Below, in pieces: positions 18,107-26,354 of a stretch of DNA of 64,000 nt; position 1 is the stretch's first letter; each line of letters begins with the position of its first letter. The notes under the pieces are model-generated. The model was not told the DNA's origin. It worked only from the letters and a program-made list of their open reading frames with translations, and did no database searches. Source of the DNA: Streptococcus cuniculi (lineage in GTDB: Bacteria; Bacillota; Bacilli; Lactobacillales; Streptococcaceae); assembly GCF_001921845.1 (NCBI RefSeq), contig NZ_MSJM01000003.1, forward strand, positions 186,001 to 250,000, read 5' to 3'. A program made the translations under genes and the position numbers.

Positions 18107-18135
18107 AAGAAAAAAACTCACTATAGCAGCGAGTT
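18107..18135 (-). terminator. Terminator of the BI-1 family gene
   Basis: Minus-strand AACTCGCT gctat AGTGAGTT type stem followed by TTTTTTCTTTT. Confidence 0.8.
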
Positions 18136-18145
18136 ATTTTCTTTC

Positions 18146-18841
18146 TTAATCTCTTGAGCCGAAGATACGCAACAGATTCAAGAATAGATTGACAAAATCG
18201 AGATAGAGAGATAAGGCCATTGAAACGACCCATCCTTGCCCAACTTCGCCATTTGTTTCTTCAAAGACATAGCGGATACGTTGGTTGTCATAGGCAATCA
18301 AGCCTGAGAAAATGAAGACAGAGATGATTGAAATAATAAAACTCATGCCTGAACTTGCGAGAAAGAGATTGACCACACTTGCAATAATCACACCAATCAA
18401 GGCTGCGTAGAGGGCCTGCGCCATGCCTGAAAGATTTTTCTTCGTAGTCATCCCAATCACAGCCATTACACCAAACATCAAGGCTGCTGTCAGAAAGGCT
18501 GTAAAGACAGTTTCCCGAGTGTAGGCCAGAAGGACGATACTAATCGTAAAACCATTCATGACCGAGTAAGCTAAAAACATGGGCAAGGCCAAGGGGCTAT
18601 TTTGCGCTGCCATACGAGACGCCGCAAATACCAGACCAATTTCAGCCAACATGACGAGCCAGATGGCGAATGAGCCACCTAGCAAGAGACTACGCGTCAT
18701 TTCCCAAAAGGTAGTCAATGACAGATAAGCTACCAAGGCAGAAAGTCCAATTCCTGCTGCCACAAAGCCATAAATTTTACCAAAGAAACGATTCAAAGCG
18801 GTATTGTCCACTTGATTGATAATATAAGGTTCTTGATTCAT
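18146..18841 (-). CDS. Bax inhibitor-1 / YccA family membrane protein
   Basis: A 231-residue integral membrane protein with about seven hydrophobic helices. Family hallmarks include the YGFVAAGIGLSALVAYL first helix, SVMNGFTIS, and the AYDNQRIRYVFEE acidic segment near residue 185 that forms the pH-sensing Asp pair region in BI-1 homologues. The family conducts or leaks calcium in studied cases; the role in streptococci is not established. Well-formed AAGGAGG ribosome site. Single-gene unit. Confidence 0.88.
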   Translation of the reverse strand: MNQEPYIINQVDNTALNRFFGKIYGFVAAGIGLSALVAYLSLTTFWEMTRSLLLGGSFAIWLVMLAEIGLVFAASRMAAQNSPLALPMFLAYSVMNGFTISIVLLAYTRETVFTAFLTAALMFGVMAVIGMTTKKNLSGMAQALYAALIGVIIASVVNLFLASSGMSFIISIISVFIFSGLIAYDNQRIRYVFEETNGEVGQGWVVSMALSLYLDFVNLFLNLLRIFGSRD

Positions 18842-18870
18842 CCTAATCCTCCTTTAATATATAAACGATG

Positions 18871-19350
18871 TTAACGAAAGTAAAAACTGCCTTGTTTCCA
18901 CATTTTTTGTAAGGGCAGGGTTGCCTCCCTTACCGCCCAATACTTGTCCACACAGGTTACAATCCACGATTCCTTGTAGCGCGGTGGTGCAATGGTTGCA
19001 CCGAACATGTGCTTGACAATAATATCTTCTTCGACCTTGTTAAGCGTGGTCAACTTCTCCGCATTGCGCTTGGCAATCCGTGGATGAACCCAAGCATGAC
19101 TCTTTTTAAATTTGGTATTGCGCCAATCATAAAAAAACAAATCATGCAAGAGACCGCCCCTAGCCGTTGATTTCGCATCCCAGCCCAATTTCTTTGCAAT
19201 CTTGTAGCTGGTGTAGGATACATTGATTGAGTGTTCCAGACGGGTCGAGTGATAGTGATGAGGGATTGTCCCGAGTTTTTGCACCTTGGGCTTTTCAATC
19301 AAATGCCCCACATAGGCCATGTACTCTTCATCTTCTGTATAAACTGTCAT
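18871..19350 (-). CDS. HD-domain phosphohydrolase-like protein
   Basis: A 159-residue protein with an HD fold: H40 (RLEHS) and the H69-D70 doublet (GLLHDLFFYDW) supply metal ligands, followed by HAWVHPRIA and VKHMFG histidines. This pattern matches small HD hydrolases common in Firmicutes. The substrate is unknown. The gene lies between the BI-1 gene and an RNA methyltransferase on the same strand, with a short gap on each side. Confidence 0.83.
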   Translation of the reverse strand: MTVYTEDEEYMAYVGHLIEKPKVQKLGTIPHHYHSTRLEHSINVSYTSYKIAKKLGWDAKSTARGGLLHDLFFYDWRNTKFKKSHAWVHPRIAKRNAEKLTTLNKVEEDIIVKHMFGATIAPPRYKESWIVTCVDKYWAVREATLPLQKMWKQGSFYFR

Positions 19351-19396
19351 TCAATCACCTCGTTTTTCTATTATATCACAGTTTAGCCTTTCTAGC

Positions 19397-20137
19397 TTAA
19401 ATAAAGCTAAAGAGAAGAATCCCCGCTGCCACCGCAACGTTTAAACTCTCTGCTTGACCTGGCATAGAAATGTGGACCAAGTCATCTGCCTGGCTCTCGA
19501 CTAGGGGTGAAATACCTTGCCCTTCATTGCCCATAATCAGGGCAAATGAGCCTGTGACTTCCACCTCCTTGTAGTCGATGGACTGTGCTGACAAGGTGGT
19601 CGCTAAAATTCGTATCCCCTGCTCTTTCAACTGCGCTAGCAATTCTTCCATGGCCACCCGATAGACAGGAAGGTGAAAATGGCTGCCCTGCATAGAACGT
19701 AGGGTTTTTAGACTGTAAATGTCTGCGGACTTGTCCGAAATAAAGACAGCATCATAACCTGCGGCATCTGCCGTCCGAATCATGGTCCCGACATTGCCTG
19801 GATCTTGAACATCTTCTAGCACCAAGTATTTCCCCGTCACAGTATCAGGAATGGTGGCCTGTGGCAGGGCTAGCTGCGCGACAATCCCCTGCGGGGTCTG
19901 GCTGTCTGCCAACTCCTGCAAAATCTCTGGGCTAACCACCGTCACAGGAACATCTCCTACTACCCTATCCACATATTCTTCTAGGATAAAAACCCGCTCA
20001 ATGCCAGCCTTAGCCTGACAGGCTTCATCAAACAAATGCCAGCCCTCAATCAGATAGGACTGCTTGCGGTATTTCTTTTGGTGTAATTTTTTTGTGTCCT
20101 TTATCAGTCGATTGGACTTGGAACGAATAACTTCCAT
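19397..20137 (-). CDS. TrmH/SpoU family RNA 2'-O-methyltransferase
   Basis: A SPOUT-fold methyltransferase of about 246 residues. The N-terminal RNA-binding domain (KSNRLIKDTKKLHQKKYR) precedes the SPOUT core, where motif 1 (LVLEDVQDPGNVGTMIRTA), motif 2 (LIMGNEGQGISP) and motif 3 (ISMPGQAESLNVAVAAGILL) are all intact. It resembles YsgA-type proteins. I prefer ATG 20137 with GGGGA upstream; ATG 20149 is possible. The modified nucleotide is not known. Divergent from acyP. Confidence 0.9.
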   Translation of the reverse strand: MEVIRSKSNRLIKDTKKLHQKKYRKQSYLIEGWHLFDEACQAKAGIERVFILEEYVDRVVGDVPVTVVSPEILQELADSQTPQGIVAQLALPQATIPDTVTGKYLVLEDVQDPGNVGTMIRTADAAGYDAVFISDKSADIYSLKTLRSMQGSHFHLPVYRVAMEELLAQLKEQGIRILATTLSAQSIDYKEVEVTGSFALIMGNEGQGISPLVESQADDLVHISMPGQAESLNVAVAAGILLFSFI

Positions 20138-20208
20138 ATGATTCCCCATTTTCTTTCATTACCATCAATGATATAATAAAGTAAAGGTCTTGTCAAAAGG
20201 AGAAGCGC

Positions 20209-20493
20209 ATGCAAAAAGTCAAAATGATTGCCTCTGGTCGGGTACAGGGAGTTGGTTTTCGCTGGTCCGTCCAATATCTAGCAGCAGAAATCGGAGGTAT
20301 CTATGGCCGGGTCTGGAACAACGAGGACGGAACCGTCACCATTCTCGCTCAGTCTGAGAACTCTGCCAAACTTAGCCAGTTTATCCAAGAAATCAGAAAA
20401 GGACCATCACGTATGGCCAAGGTCACCTATCTGGATGTCACCCTTGCCAACTTTGAAACCTTTAGTGATTTTCAGGTCAAACAGTGGCATTAA
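20209..20493 (+). CDS. acyP: Acylphosphatase
   Basis: Hydrolyses acyl phosphates. The 94-residue length is normal. The phosphate-binding loop and catalytic Arg are in GRVQGVGFRW, and the catalytic Asn is in VWNNEDGTV. AGGAGAAG precedes the ATG. It stands just upstream of yidC on the plus strand, a pairing usual in streptococci. Confidence 0.93.
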   Translation: MQKVKMIASGRVQGVGFRWSVQYLAAEIGGIYGRVWNNEDGTVTILAQSENSAKLSQFIQEIRKGPSRMAKVTYLDVTLANFETFSDFQVKQWH

Positions 20494-20558
20494 AGACTTG
20501 TATATTTTCTCCAAAACAAGTAAAATAGAGTGTATCATGTAAAAAAGGAAATGAGAAC

Positions 20559-21479
20559 GTGAAAAAATCAAACCGTATATTATTGTCAGGGCTTGCCCTC
20601 TCTATGCTCTTCTTCCTATCGGGCTGTGTAGAGACCAAAAATGGTGTCCCAACTGGAGAAGGTTGGGTCTATAAACTCCTCGTTGAACCGATGGGAAATG
20701 TTATCCAGTTCTTTGCTGAAAATCAGGGACTCGGATTTGGGGTTGCCATTATCGTTGTGACCATCTGTGTCCGCTTGCTCATCTTGCCACTGGGTATTTA
20801 CCAGTCTTGGAAAGCAACCTACCAATCTGAGAAGATGCACTATCTCAAACCGATTCTTGGACCTATCCAAGAACGGATGAAAAATGCTAGCTCGCAAGAA
20901 GAACAACTCGCTGCCCAGCAAGAACTCTTTGCTACTCAAAAAGAGTATGGTGTCAGCATGTTTGGTGGATTTGGATGTCTTCCACTACTGATTCAAATGC
21001 CTTTCTTCTCAGCCCTCTTCTACGCAGCTCGCTATACAGAAGGGATTGCTGATGCTAGCTTTATGGGCATTGCTCTTGGTAAACCAAGCCTCATCCTAAC
21101 AGCTGTAGCTGGTGTCCTCTACTTCTTCCAGTCCCTTCTCATGCAAGTTGGTCTGGAAGAAGAGCAAAAGAAACAGATGAAGTCCATGATGCTGATGAAC
21201 CCGCTCATGATTGTCTTCTTCTCATGGAGCTCTCCAGCTGGTGTGACCCTCTACTGGGTAGTCGGTGGAGTTGTCGGAATCATTCAACAAGTGATTACCA
21301 ACTTCTTCCTCAAACCAAAACTCCGCAGACAGATTGCAGAAGAGTTTGAGCAAAACCCACCCAAACCACTCCACACAAGTACCCGTGTCAAAGATGTGAC
21401 CCCTACGATGGATAGCGCCATTACAACCTCATCATCGAAAAAGAAAAACCGCAACGCTGGAAAACAACGTTCGAGATAA
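20559..21479 (+). CDS. yidC: Membrane protein insertase YidC2/OxaA-type lipoprotein
   Basis: Inserts proteins in the cytoplasmic membrane with or without SecYEG. The 306-residue protein has a lipoprotein signal with LSGC (C23), five predicted membrane segments, and the conserved groove region with a positive residue in TICVRLLILPL. The C-terminus is long and basic (SSKKKNRNAGKQRSR), a feature of the YidC2 paralogue that lets it bind ribosomes. The start codon is GTG with AAAGGA upstream. Follows acyP by 65 bases. Confidence 0.93.
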   Translation: MKKSNRILLSGLALSMLFFLSGCVETKNGVPTGEGWVYKLLVEPMGNVIQFFAENQGLGFGVAIIVVTICVRLLILPLGIYQSWKATYQSEKMHYLKPILGPIQERMKNASSQEEQLAAQQELFATQKEYGVSMFGGFGCLPLLIQMPFFSALFYAARYTEGIADASFMGIALGKPSLILTAVAGVLYFFQSLLMQVGLEEEQKKQMKSMMLMNPLMIVFFSWSSPAGVTLYWVVGGVVGIIQQVITNFFLKPKLRRQIAEEFEQNPPKPLHTSTRVKDVTPTMDSAITTSSSKKKNRNAGKQRSR

Positions 21480-21484
21480 AAAAT

Positions 21485-21532
21485 AACTCTATTTCTTGGT
21501 ATGAAGCCTCATACTAGAAATAGAGTTTTCTT
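21485..21532 (+). terminator. Intrinsic terminator of yidC
   Basis: Long stem AACTCTATTTCT..TATGA / TCATA..AGAAATAGAGTT with a few mismatches, followed by TTTTC. Confidence 0.85.
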
Positions 21533-21575
21533 TTTGGCACTTTGTCAACTGTAGTGGGTGACAAAGTGCCAAAAA
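21531..21575. terminator. Perfect bidirectional terminator between yidC and greA
   Basis: 17-bp perfect stem (21531-21547 with 21559-21575), 11-base loop, T-run at one end and A-run at the other, so it can stop transcription from both sides. Confidence 0.88.
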
Positions 21576-21622
21576 AATCTACTTTATCTCTCGATAAAAT
21601 GGAATCATGATACTATAATCCG

Positions 21623-22105
21623 TTATTTGGTTTTTTCAACCTTCAAAATCTTGACATCGTAGCTACCAACAGGTGTCTGAACAGTCGCAATGTCGCCTGT
21701 TTTCTTGCCGATAAGGGCTTGACCAATTGGACTTTCATTTGAGACTTTATTAGCAAAGGCATCGGCTCCTGCCGCTCCTACAATCATGTAGACTTCTTCG
21801 TCGGTCTCACCCACTTCTTGAATCGTCACAGTTTTACCGATTGCGACTTCGTCTGCTGCTACTGCATCACTGTTGACAATCTCTGCATAGCGAATTTTGG
21901 TCTCAATCATTGAGATTTGACCTTCGACAAAGGCTTGCTCATCTTTTGCTGCCTCGTACTCAGAGTTCTCAGACAAGTCTCCGTAAGAGCGAGCAATCTT
22001 GATACGCTCAACAATTTCAGGACGACGAACGAGTTTTAACTCTTCTAATTCTTTTTCCAATTTTTCCTTTTCTTCAATCGTCATTGGATATGTTTTTTCA
22101 GCCAT
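21623..22105 (-). CDS. greA: Transcription elongation factor GreA
   Basis: Rescues backtracked RNA polymerase by stimulating transcript cleavage. The 160-residue protein has the N-terminal antiparallel coiled coil (about 1-75) with the acidic tip [20 protein letters not shown], whose Asp and Glu reach the polymerase active site, and the C-terminal FKBP-like domain ending in [11 protein letters not shown]. It follows mltG on the same strand, a conserved streptococcal order. Confidence 0.96.
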   Translation of the reverse strand: MAEKTYPMTIEEKEKLEKELEELKLVRRPEIVERIKIARSYGDLSENSEYEAAKDEQAFVEGQISMIETKIRYAEIVNSDAVAADEVAIGKTVTIQEVGETDEEVYMIVGAAGADAFANKVSNESPIGQALIGKKTGDIATVQTPVGSYDVKILKVEKTK

Positions 22106-22149
22106 GTTCTTTTTTTCTTCCTTTACATTTAAAATTCTGTGATGAAAAC

Positions 22150-22177
22150 AAAATTATGCGGAAAACCACATAATTTT
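22150..22177 (-). terminator. Hairpin between mltG and greA
   Basis: Stem AAAATTATG/CATAATTTT with 10-base loop, followed on the minus strand by GTTTTC. It may partly end mltG transcripts before greA or act as a processing site. Confidence 0.6.
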
Positions 22178-22192
22178 ATCCGAGCTATTGCT

Positions 22193-23632
22193 CTAATTGT
22201 TTACTTTGCTATTGACATATTTTTCAACGTTTTGATTGTGCTCTTCACCTGTCTGGGCAAAGTAGACCGCACCTGTCGTAACATCTGCTACAAAGTAATA
22301 ATAGTTTGTTTTGTTTGGAGCGAAGGTTGCTTCAATTGCAGAGAGACTTGGGCTATCTACTGGACCAGGCATCAAGCCAGTGTTGACATAGATATTATAA
22401 GGAGAAGCAATGTTGGTGTCAATCGTTGTGTCTTCTTTCAAGGTCGTCTTTTCACCCAGCTTATCCATTGCATATAAAATCGCAATGTTCGACTGGAGTG
22501 GCATACCAATATTGAGACGGTTGAAAAATACACTTGCAATGTTGCGTCGATCTTCGTCAGTTGAACCTTCTTTCTCAACCAGTGATGCCAAGGTCAAAAG
22601 CTCGTTGACGTTGAGGCCTTTTGCCGCTAATTGTTCATAGTAAGGCTGCAAGCGATTATCCATGGCTGCAAGCATCTGCTCAATCAGCTCTTCCATCGTT
22701 GTCTCTGTTGAATAGTCATACGTCGCTGGGAAGAGATAACCTTCCAAGCGGTACTTGACCCCGCTATTTGCCGCAGGCAGACTGCCCAATAATTTTGGAT
22801 AGGCTGCTACCATTCGATTAATGAAGTCCTCATTTTGAACAGTTTCAAGAAAGGCCTCTTCCGTGAATGGGGTTTTATCTTCCTTATCAGCTGTGTGAAC
22901 ATTGTCTGTGATTGCCCGAGCGATTTGTTTGATTGTCAGTCCTTCTACGACAAGGACTTTTCCTGCAACTGGCTCTTGCGCTGTCGGCGTTCCGCTTTCT
23001 TGCAAGGCTTTTGCAAGTTCGTCTACTGACATAGACTGGCTCAAATTGTAGAATCCACTTTGAAAATTGTTATAGCTTTTTAGTTTTGCGTAATAATTGA
23101 AAACCGTTGCATTTTTGATTAAATGATTTTTCTCGAGAATGCGCGCAATCTCTTTTGTCGAAGAGCCCTCTGGAATCTCTACTTGAACCATTTCCGTTGC
23201 CTGCGTATTGACTGGTTCTAAACTTGATTTGATATAGAAGCAGACGGAAATTCCTGTTATCACTAACAAGAGGATAACGGCTGTCATCACAAATTTGACA
23301 ATCCGTTTTGCCACATTGTCTTGCGTTTTCCGATTTCGGTTTCGTCTTTGTCGCATGTTAGGTTGCATATCCCTAGAAATTCTACTAGTATCAGGAGAGA
23401 TAATCGTATCTTCCAATAATCCTTCGTCTTCGCTAACAGTTTCAGTCAATGATGGGCGATGAAGAGCAACCGTATCGGTTAAATCCTCTTCCATCCATTG
23501 ATGGTCTGAAGTGTCAGAAAGAAAATCAGCTTTTTCTGAAGCAGATGTTGCTTTGATGTCTTCTAAATCGCGTAAAATTTTATCACGAAAACTAGAAGGC
23601 TTCCCATCCTTTTCACGTGCATCTTTTGTCAC
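22193..23632 (-). CDS. mltG: Endolytic murein transglycosylase MltG
   Basis: Cleaves nascent glycan strands and sets their length in peripheral wall growth. The 479-residue protein has a long charged cytoplasmic region (about 1-105), one membrane helix (VMTAVILLLVITGISVCFYI), a LysM-like region and the YceG catalytic domain. The catalytic Glu lies in LASLVEKEGS, followed by the conserved ASVFFNRL. The extended cytoplasmic domain is typical of streptococcal MltG. The start codon is GTG with AAGGAG 7 bases upstream. Transcribed from its own promoter, with greA downstream. Confidence 0.94.
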   Translation of the reverse strand: MTKDAREKDGKPSSFRDKILRDLEDIKATSASEKADFLSDTSDHQWMEEDLTDTVALHRPSLTETVSEDEGLLEDTIISPDTSRISRDMQPNMRQRRNRNRKTQDNVAKRIVKFVMTAVILLLVITGISVCFYIKSSLEPVNTQATEMVQVEIPEGSSTKEIARILEKNHLIKNATVFNYYAKLKSYNNFQSGFYNLSQSMSVDELAKALQESGTPTAQEPVAGKVLVVEGLTIKQIARAITDNVHTADKEDKTPFTEEAFLETVQNEDFINRMVAAYPKLLGSLPAANSGVKYRLEGYLFPATYDYSTETTMEELIEQMLAAMDNRLQPYYEQLAAKGLNVNELLTLASLVEKEGSTDEDRRNIASVFFNRLNIGMPLQSNIAILYAMDKLGEKTTLKEDTTIDTNIASPYNIYVNTGLMPGPVDSPSLSAIEATFAPNKTNYYYFVADVTTGAVYFAQTGEEHNQNVEKYVNSKVNN

Positions 23633-23662
23633 AATAAAGCTCCTTTCAAACAGTTACAAGCC

Positions 23663-23691
23663 ATTATATCTTAAAAGTGTTACAAAATCAA
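23663..23691 (-). promoter_or_regulatory. mltG promoter
   Basis: TTGATT, 17-base spacer, TATAAT, 30 bases before the GTG start. Confidence 0.72.
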
Positions 23692-23705
23692 GCAGGGTTA
23701 CTATG

Positions 23706-24191
23706 TCAAGGACATTTCCAGTACATATCGTACCAAATTTTGCCTCCGAACTGGGATTCTGAAACACCCAACTCTTCAAACTGATACATGCCGTAGTAAG
23801 ACAGGAGATAATCCTTGCAGGTTAGGCTGATGCCCTGATAGTTTCCTTGGACTGCGATTTCCTTGATTGCGGCAAGCAGCAAAGTTCCCACACCCTGACC
23901 CTTATAGGCATCCGCTACGGATAGACTGACAATTGCTAGATATGGTCGGGGACCATCCACCTGCTCAAGTCTTTCAAACAAGTCGTCCGTAACTGTCGCT
24001 TGCTCTGTTGGAAGTGCCAAGATGTAACCTGCCACGACTCCCTCATCTTCTATCACCAGACAGGTCTTCTGCTCATGTTCTAAATAAAAAGCTAGCACTT
24101 CTTTTGCAATCTGTTCTTCCTGGCTGAAATTGTCTTGTTCAATGCGATTAACCGCTTCAAGGTCTGCGAATCGTGCGTGTCGAATTTGCAT
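23706..24191 (-). CDS. GNAT family N-acetyltransferase
   Basis: A 161-residue acetyltransferase. VSLSVADAYKGQGVGTLLL holds the acetyl-CoA loop (Q/R-x-x-G-x-G), and the C-terminal CKDYLLSYYGMYQFEELGVSE segment is typical of family members that act on amines, including arylalkylamine-type proteins. It follows murC after 55 bases and precedes the mltG promoter. AAGGAG precedes the start. Substrate unknown. Confidence 0.83.
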   Translation of the reverse strand: MQIRHARFADLEAVNRIEQDNFSQEEQIAKEVLAFYLEHEQKTCLVIEDEGVVAGYILALPTEQATVTDDLFERLEQVDGPRPYLAIVSLSVADAYKGQGVGTLLLAAIKEIAVQGNYQGISLTCKDYLLSYYGMYQFEELGVSESQFGGKIWYDMYWKCP

Positions 24192-24246
24192 GTGTTCTCC
24201 TTAAAATTAGCAGAGACAGTGGAAAATCCGCTGTCTCCTGTCCTTC

Positions 24247-25578
24247 TTACTGAACGTTATTGGATAAGTTTGAAAGTAGGCGTTCAAATGAATATTCGTA
24301 GGATTGAATGTCTCCTGCTCCCATAAAGACATAAACTGCATTGTCATGGTCAAGGAGTGGCGATGTATTTTCAAGCGATACGATCCCACCTTTTTTACTG
24401 ATTTTGGCTGCCAAGTCCTCAACTTTAACCTGACCATTGTCTGTCTCGCGGGCTGATCCGTAAATTGGTGCCAGGTAGACCGCATCTGCATCACTCAAGG
24501 CGAGGGCGAATTCATCTAACAAGGCAATGGTCCGTGTAAAGGTATGCGGTTGGAAAATAGCCACGATTTCTTTACTTGGGTATTTTTGACGAGCAGCGTC
24601 AATGGTTGCAATAATTTCTGTCGGATGATGTGCAAAGTCATCAATAATCACCGTGTCATTGACAATCTTCTCCGTGAAACGGCGCTTCACGCCTCCAAAG
24701 GTCTTGAGGTGTTCGGCTACCAAGTTCAAATCAAACCCTGCGATAAAGAGAGTGGCGATAACTGCTGTCGCATTGAGAACATTGTGACGACCAAAGGTCG
24801 GGATTTGGAACTGACCTAATTCCTGCCCTGCATGGCGGACCTTGAACTGCGAACCAGTCGTTGACGGCTGCAAATCATAAGCTACAAAGTCATTGTCCTC
24901 ATTAAAACCATAGTAGTAAATCGGTGCAGTTGCTGTAATATGGCGGAGTTGCTCATCTTCACCGTAGACAAACAAGCCCTTTTGCACCTGCTTGGCATAG
25001 TCATCAAAGGCATGGAAGACATCCTCCAAACTGGTGAAATAGTCTGGGTGATCAAAGTCAATATTGGTAATGATGCTGTATTCTGGGTGATACGGCATGA
25101 AATGGCGCTCGTATTCGTCTGATTCAAAGACAAAATACTGGGCATTTTCCGAACCACGACCTGTCCCATCCCCAATCAAGTAGCTGGTATCCGTAATATT
25201 GCGCATCACGTGCGCAAGGAGTCCAGTTGTCGATGTTTTTCCATGCGCTCCTGCTACACCAAAACTCGTGAAATCACGCATGAATTGGCCGAGAAATTCA
25301 TGGTAGCGTTTATAGGTGAAGCCATTTGTATCCGCATAGGCAATCTCGACATTGTTGTCTGGACGGAAGGCGTTTCCTGCTATCAATTCGACATCTGTCG
25401 TAATGTTTGCTTCACTAAAAGGGAGAATTTCAATCCCTGCTTGCTCAAGCCCACGTTGCGTGAAATAGTATTTCTCCACATCACTTCCTTGTACCTTGTG
25501 CCCCATTTGATGCAACATTAAAGCCAAGGCACTCATTCCTGAGCCCTTAATTCCAATAAAATGATAGGTTTTTGTCAT
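24247..25578 (-). CDS. murC: UDP-N-acetylmuramate-L-alanine ligase
   Basis: Adds L-Ala to UDP-MurNAc, the first amino acid of the peptidoglycan stem peptide. The 443-residue protein has the N-terminal Rossmann motif [14 protein letters not shown], the ATP-binding [10 protein letters not shown]-loop near residue 115, and conserved [10 protein letters not shown] and FQPHTFTRT motifs in the C-terminal part. Its start overlaps the end of the upstream basic protein by 4 bases (ATGA), so the two are translationally coupled. Confidence 0.96.
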   Translation of the reverse strand: MTKTYHFIGIKGSGMSALALMLHQMGHKVQGSDVEKYYFTQRGLEQAGIEILPFSEANITTDVELIAGNAFRPDNNVEIAYADTNGFTYKRYHEFLGQFMRDFTSFGVAGAHGKTSTTGLLAHVMRNITDTSYLIGDGTGRGSENAQYFVFESDEYERHFMPYHPEYSIITNIDFDHPDYFTSLEDVFHAFDDYAKQVQKGLFVYGEDEQLRHITATAPIYYYGFNEDNDFVAYDLQPSTTGSQFKVRHAGQELGQFQIPTFGRHNVLNATAVIATLFIAGFDLNLVAEHLKTFGGVKRRFTEKIVNDTVIIDDFAHHPTEIIATIDAARQKYPSKEIVAIFQPHTFTRTIALLDEFALALSDADAVYLAPIYGSARETDNGQVKVEDLAAKISKKGGIVSLENTSPLLDHDNAVYVFMGAGDIQSYEYSFERLLSNLSNNVQ

Positions 25579-26249
25579 TCCAATCCCTCTTCCATGTGTG
25601 TTAGATTTAATTCTTGTGCCAGACGACGCTCACGTTGTACCTTGCGCTCTGGGTAATTGTAGACCTGACTTTTCTTCAAAAAGTCATAGGAATTTTTCTT
25701 GACTGGTTGTTCTTGTTCCCGATCTTCTTTTTGCAGTGAATAAACTGCTGGCATGTCCGCCAAAATATAGTCTGTCTGTTGTAAGCGATTGGCCAAGGCG
25801 GTCAAGTGAGGCACTGGCTTTTTGACCAAGGGTGCGGTCACCTGATGCTGTTCTGGTAGAATAGGGCGCTTCTTCTCTTGGTGAAGATAAGAGGCCGAAC
25901 GTTTTTTCTTCAAGTCTTCACGCGCTATCTCTCGTGCCAACTGCCCCTGTGTTTTCACTTGCGGAGCGGGAGGAACAGGAGATGCTAGCTTTTGATAGCG
26001 TTCCTTGCGAGAGTACGGACTCGGAGTTGCTTTAAAAAGCGGTGGCAAGAGGGCCTCTTCTGCCCCACGTTCCTCTCGATATTGAGGAGCAGCTGGGTTC
26101 GCTACTTCTTGCCCAAATTCTCTGTCCTGATAAGGCCCCTTGATATTACTAATCAAGTCCCCCTCATCGTATAATCTCATTTCAGGATTTTCTCCCACGA
26201 TTAACTCATCATCAGCTACTAGGGGAAATCTTGTCTGCATTCTCACCAT
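25575..26249 (-). CDS. Uncharacterised basic, Pro/Gln-rich protein coupled to murC
   Basis: I do not recognise a domain in this 224-residue protein. It has no signal peptide or membrane segment. It is rich in charged residues, Pro and Gln and looks largely disordered. An N-terminal acidic part is followed by a middle with basic clusters ([20 protein letters not shown]) and a C-terminal part with [16 protein letters not shown] and [14 protein letters not shown]. The stop overlaps the murC start by 4 bases. Genes at this position are found in streptococci between an SNF2 ATPase and murC. A role in wall synthesis is suggested only by coupling. Confidence 0.75.
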   Translation of the reverse strand: MVRMQTRFPLVADDELIVGENPEMRLYDEGDLISNIKGPYQDREFGQEVANPAAPQYREERGAEEALLPPLFKATPSPYSRKERYQKLASPVPPAPQVKTQGQLAREIAREDLKKKRSASYLHQEKKRPILPEQHQVTAPLVKKPVPHLTALANRLQQTDYILADMPAVYSLQKEDREQEQPVKKNSYDFLKKSQVYNYPERKVQRERRLAQELNLTHMEEGLE

Positions 26250-26271
26250 ACGATCTTCCTTTCAAACGATT

Positions 26272-26300
26272 ATTATACCATACCTTGCGCGCTTTGACTA
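26272..26300 (-). promoter_or_regulatory. Promoter of the basic protein-murC unit
   Basis: Extended -10 TGGTATAAT with a poor -35 (TAGTCA) at 17 bases. The start of the coding region lies 23 bases downstream. Confidence 0.6.
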
Positions 26301-26354
26301 TCATTTTTCCTTAGAGCCAGCTGGCAAAGGCCTCTAACAACTGATTTGAGAGTG

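Noticed and set aside
24293-24300. Perfect TACGAATA (SigX box) on the minus strand
   Set aside because: It falls in murC coding sequence (codons for Ser-Tyr-Glu-Tyr) about 100 bases from the next gene; one or two such 8-mers are expected by chance in 64 kb.
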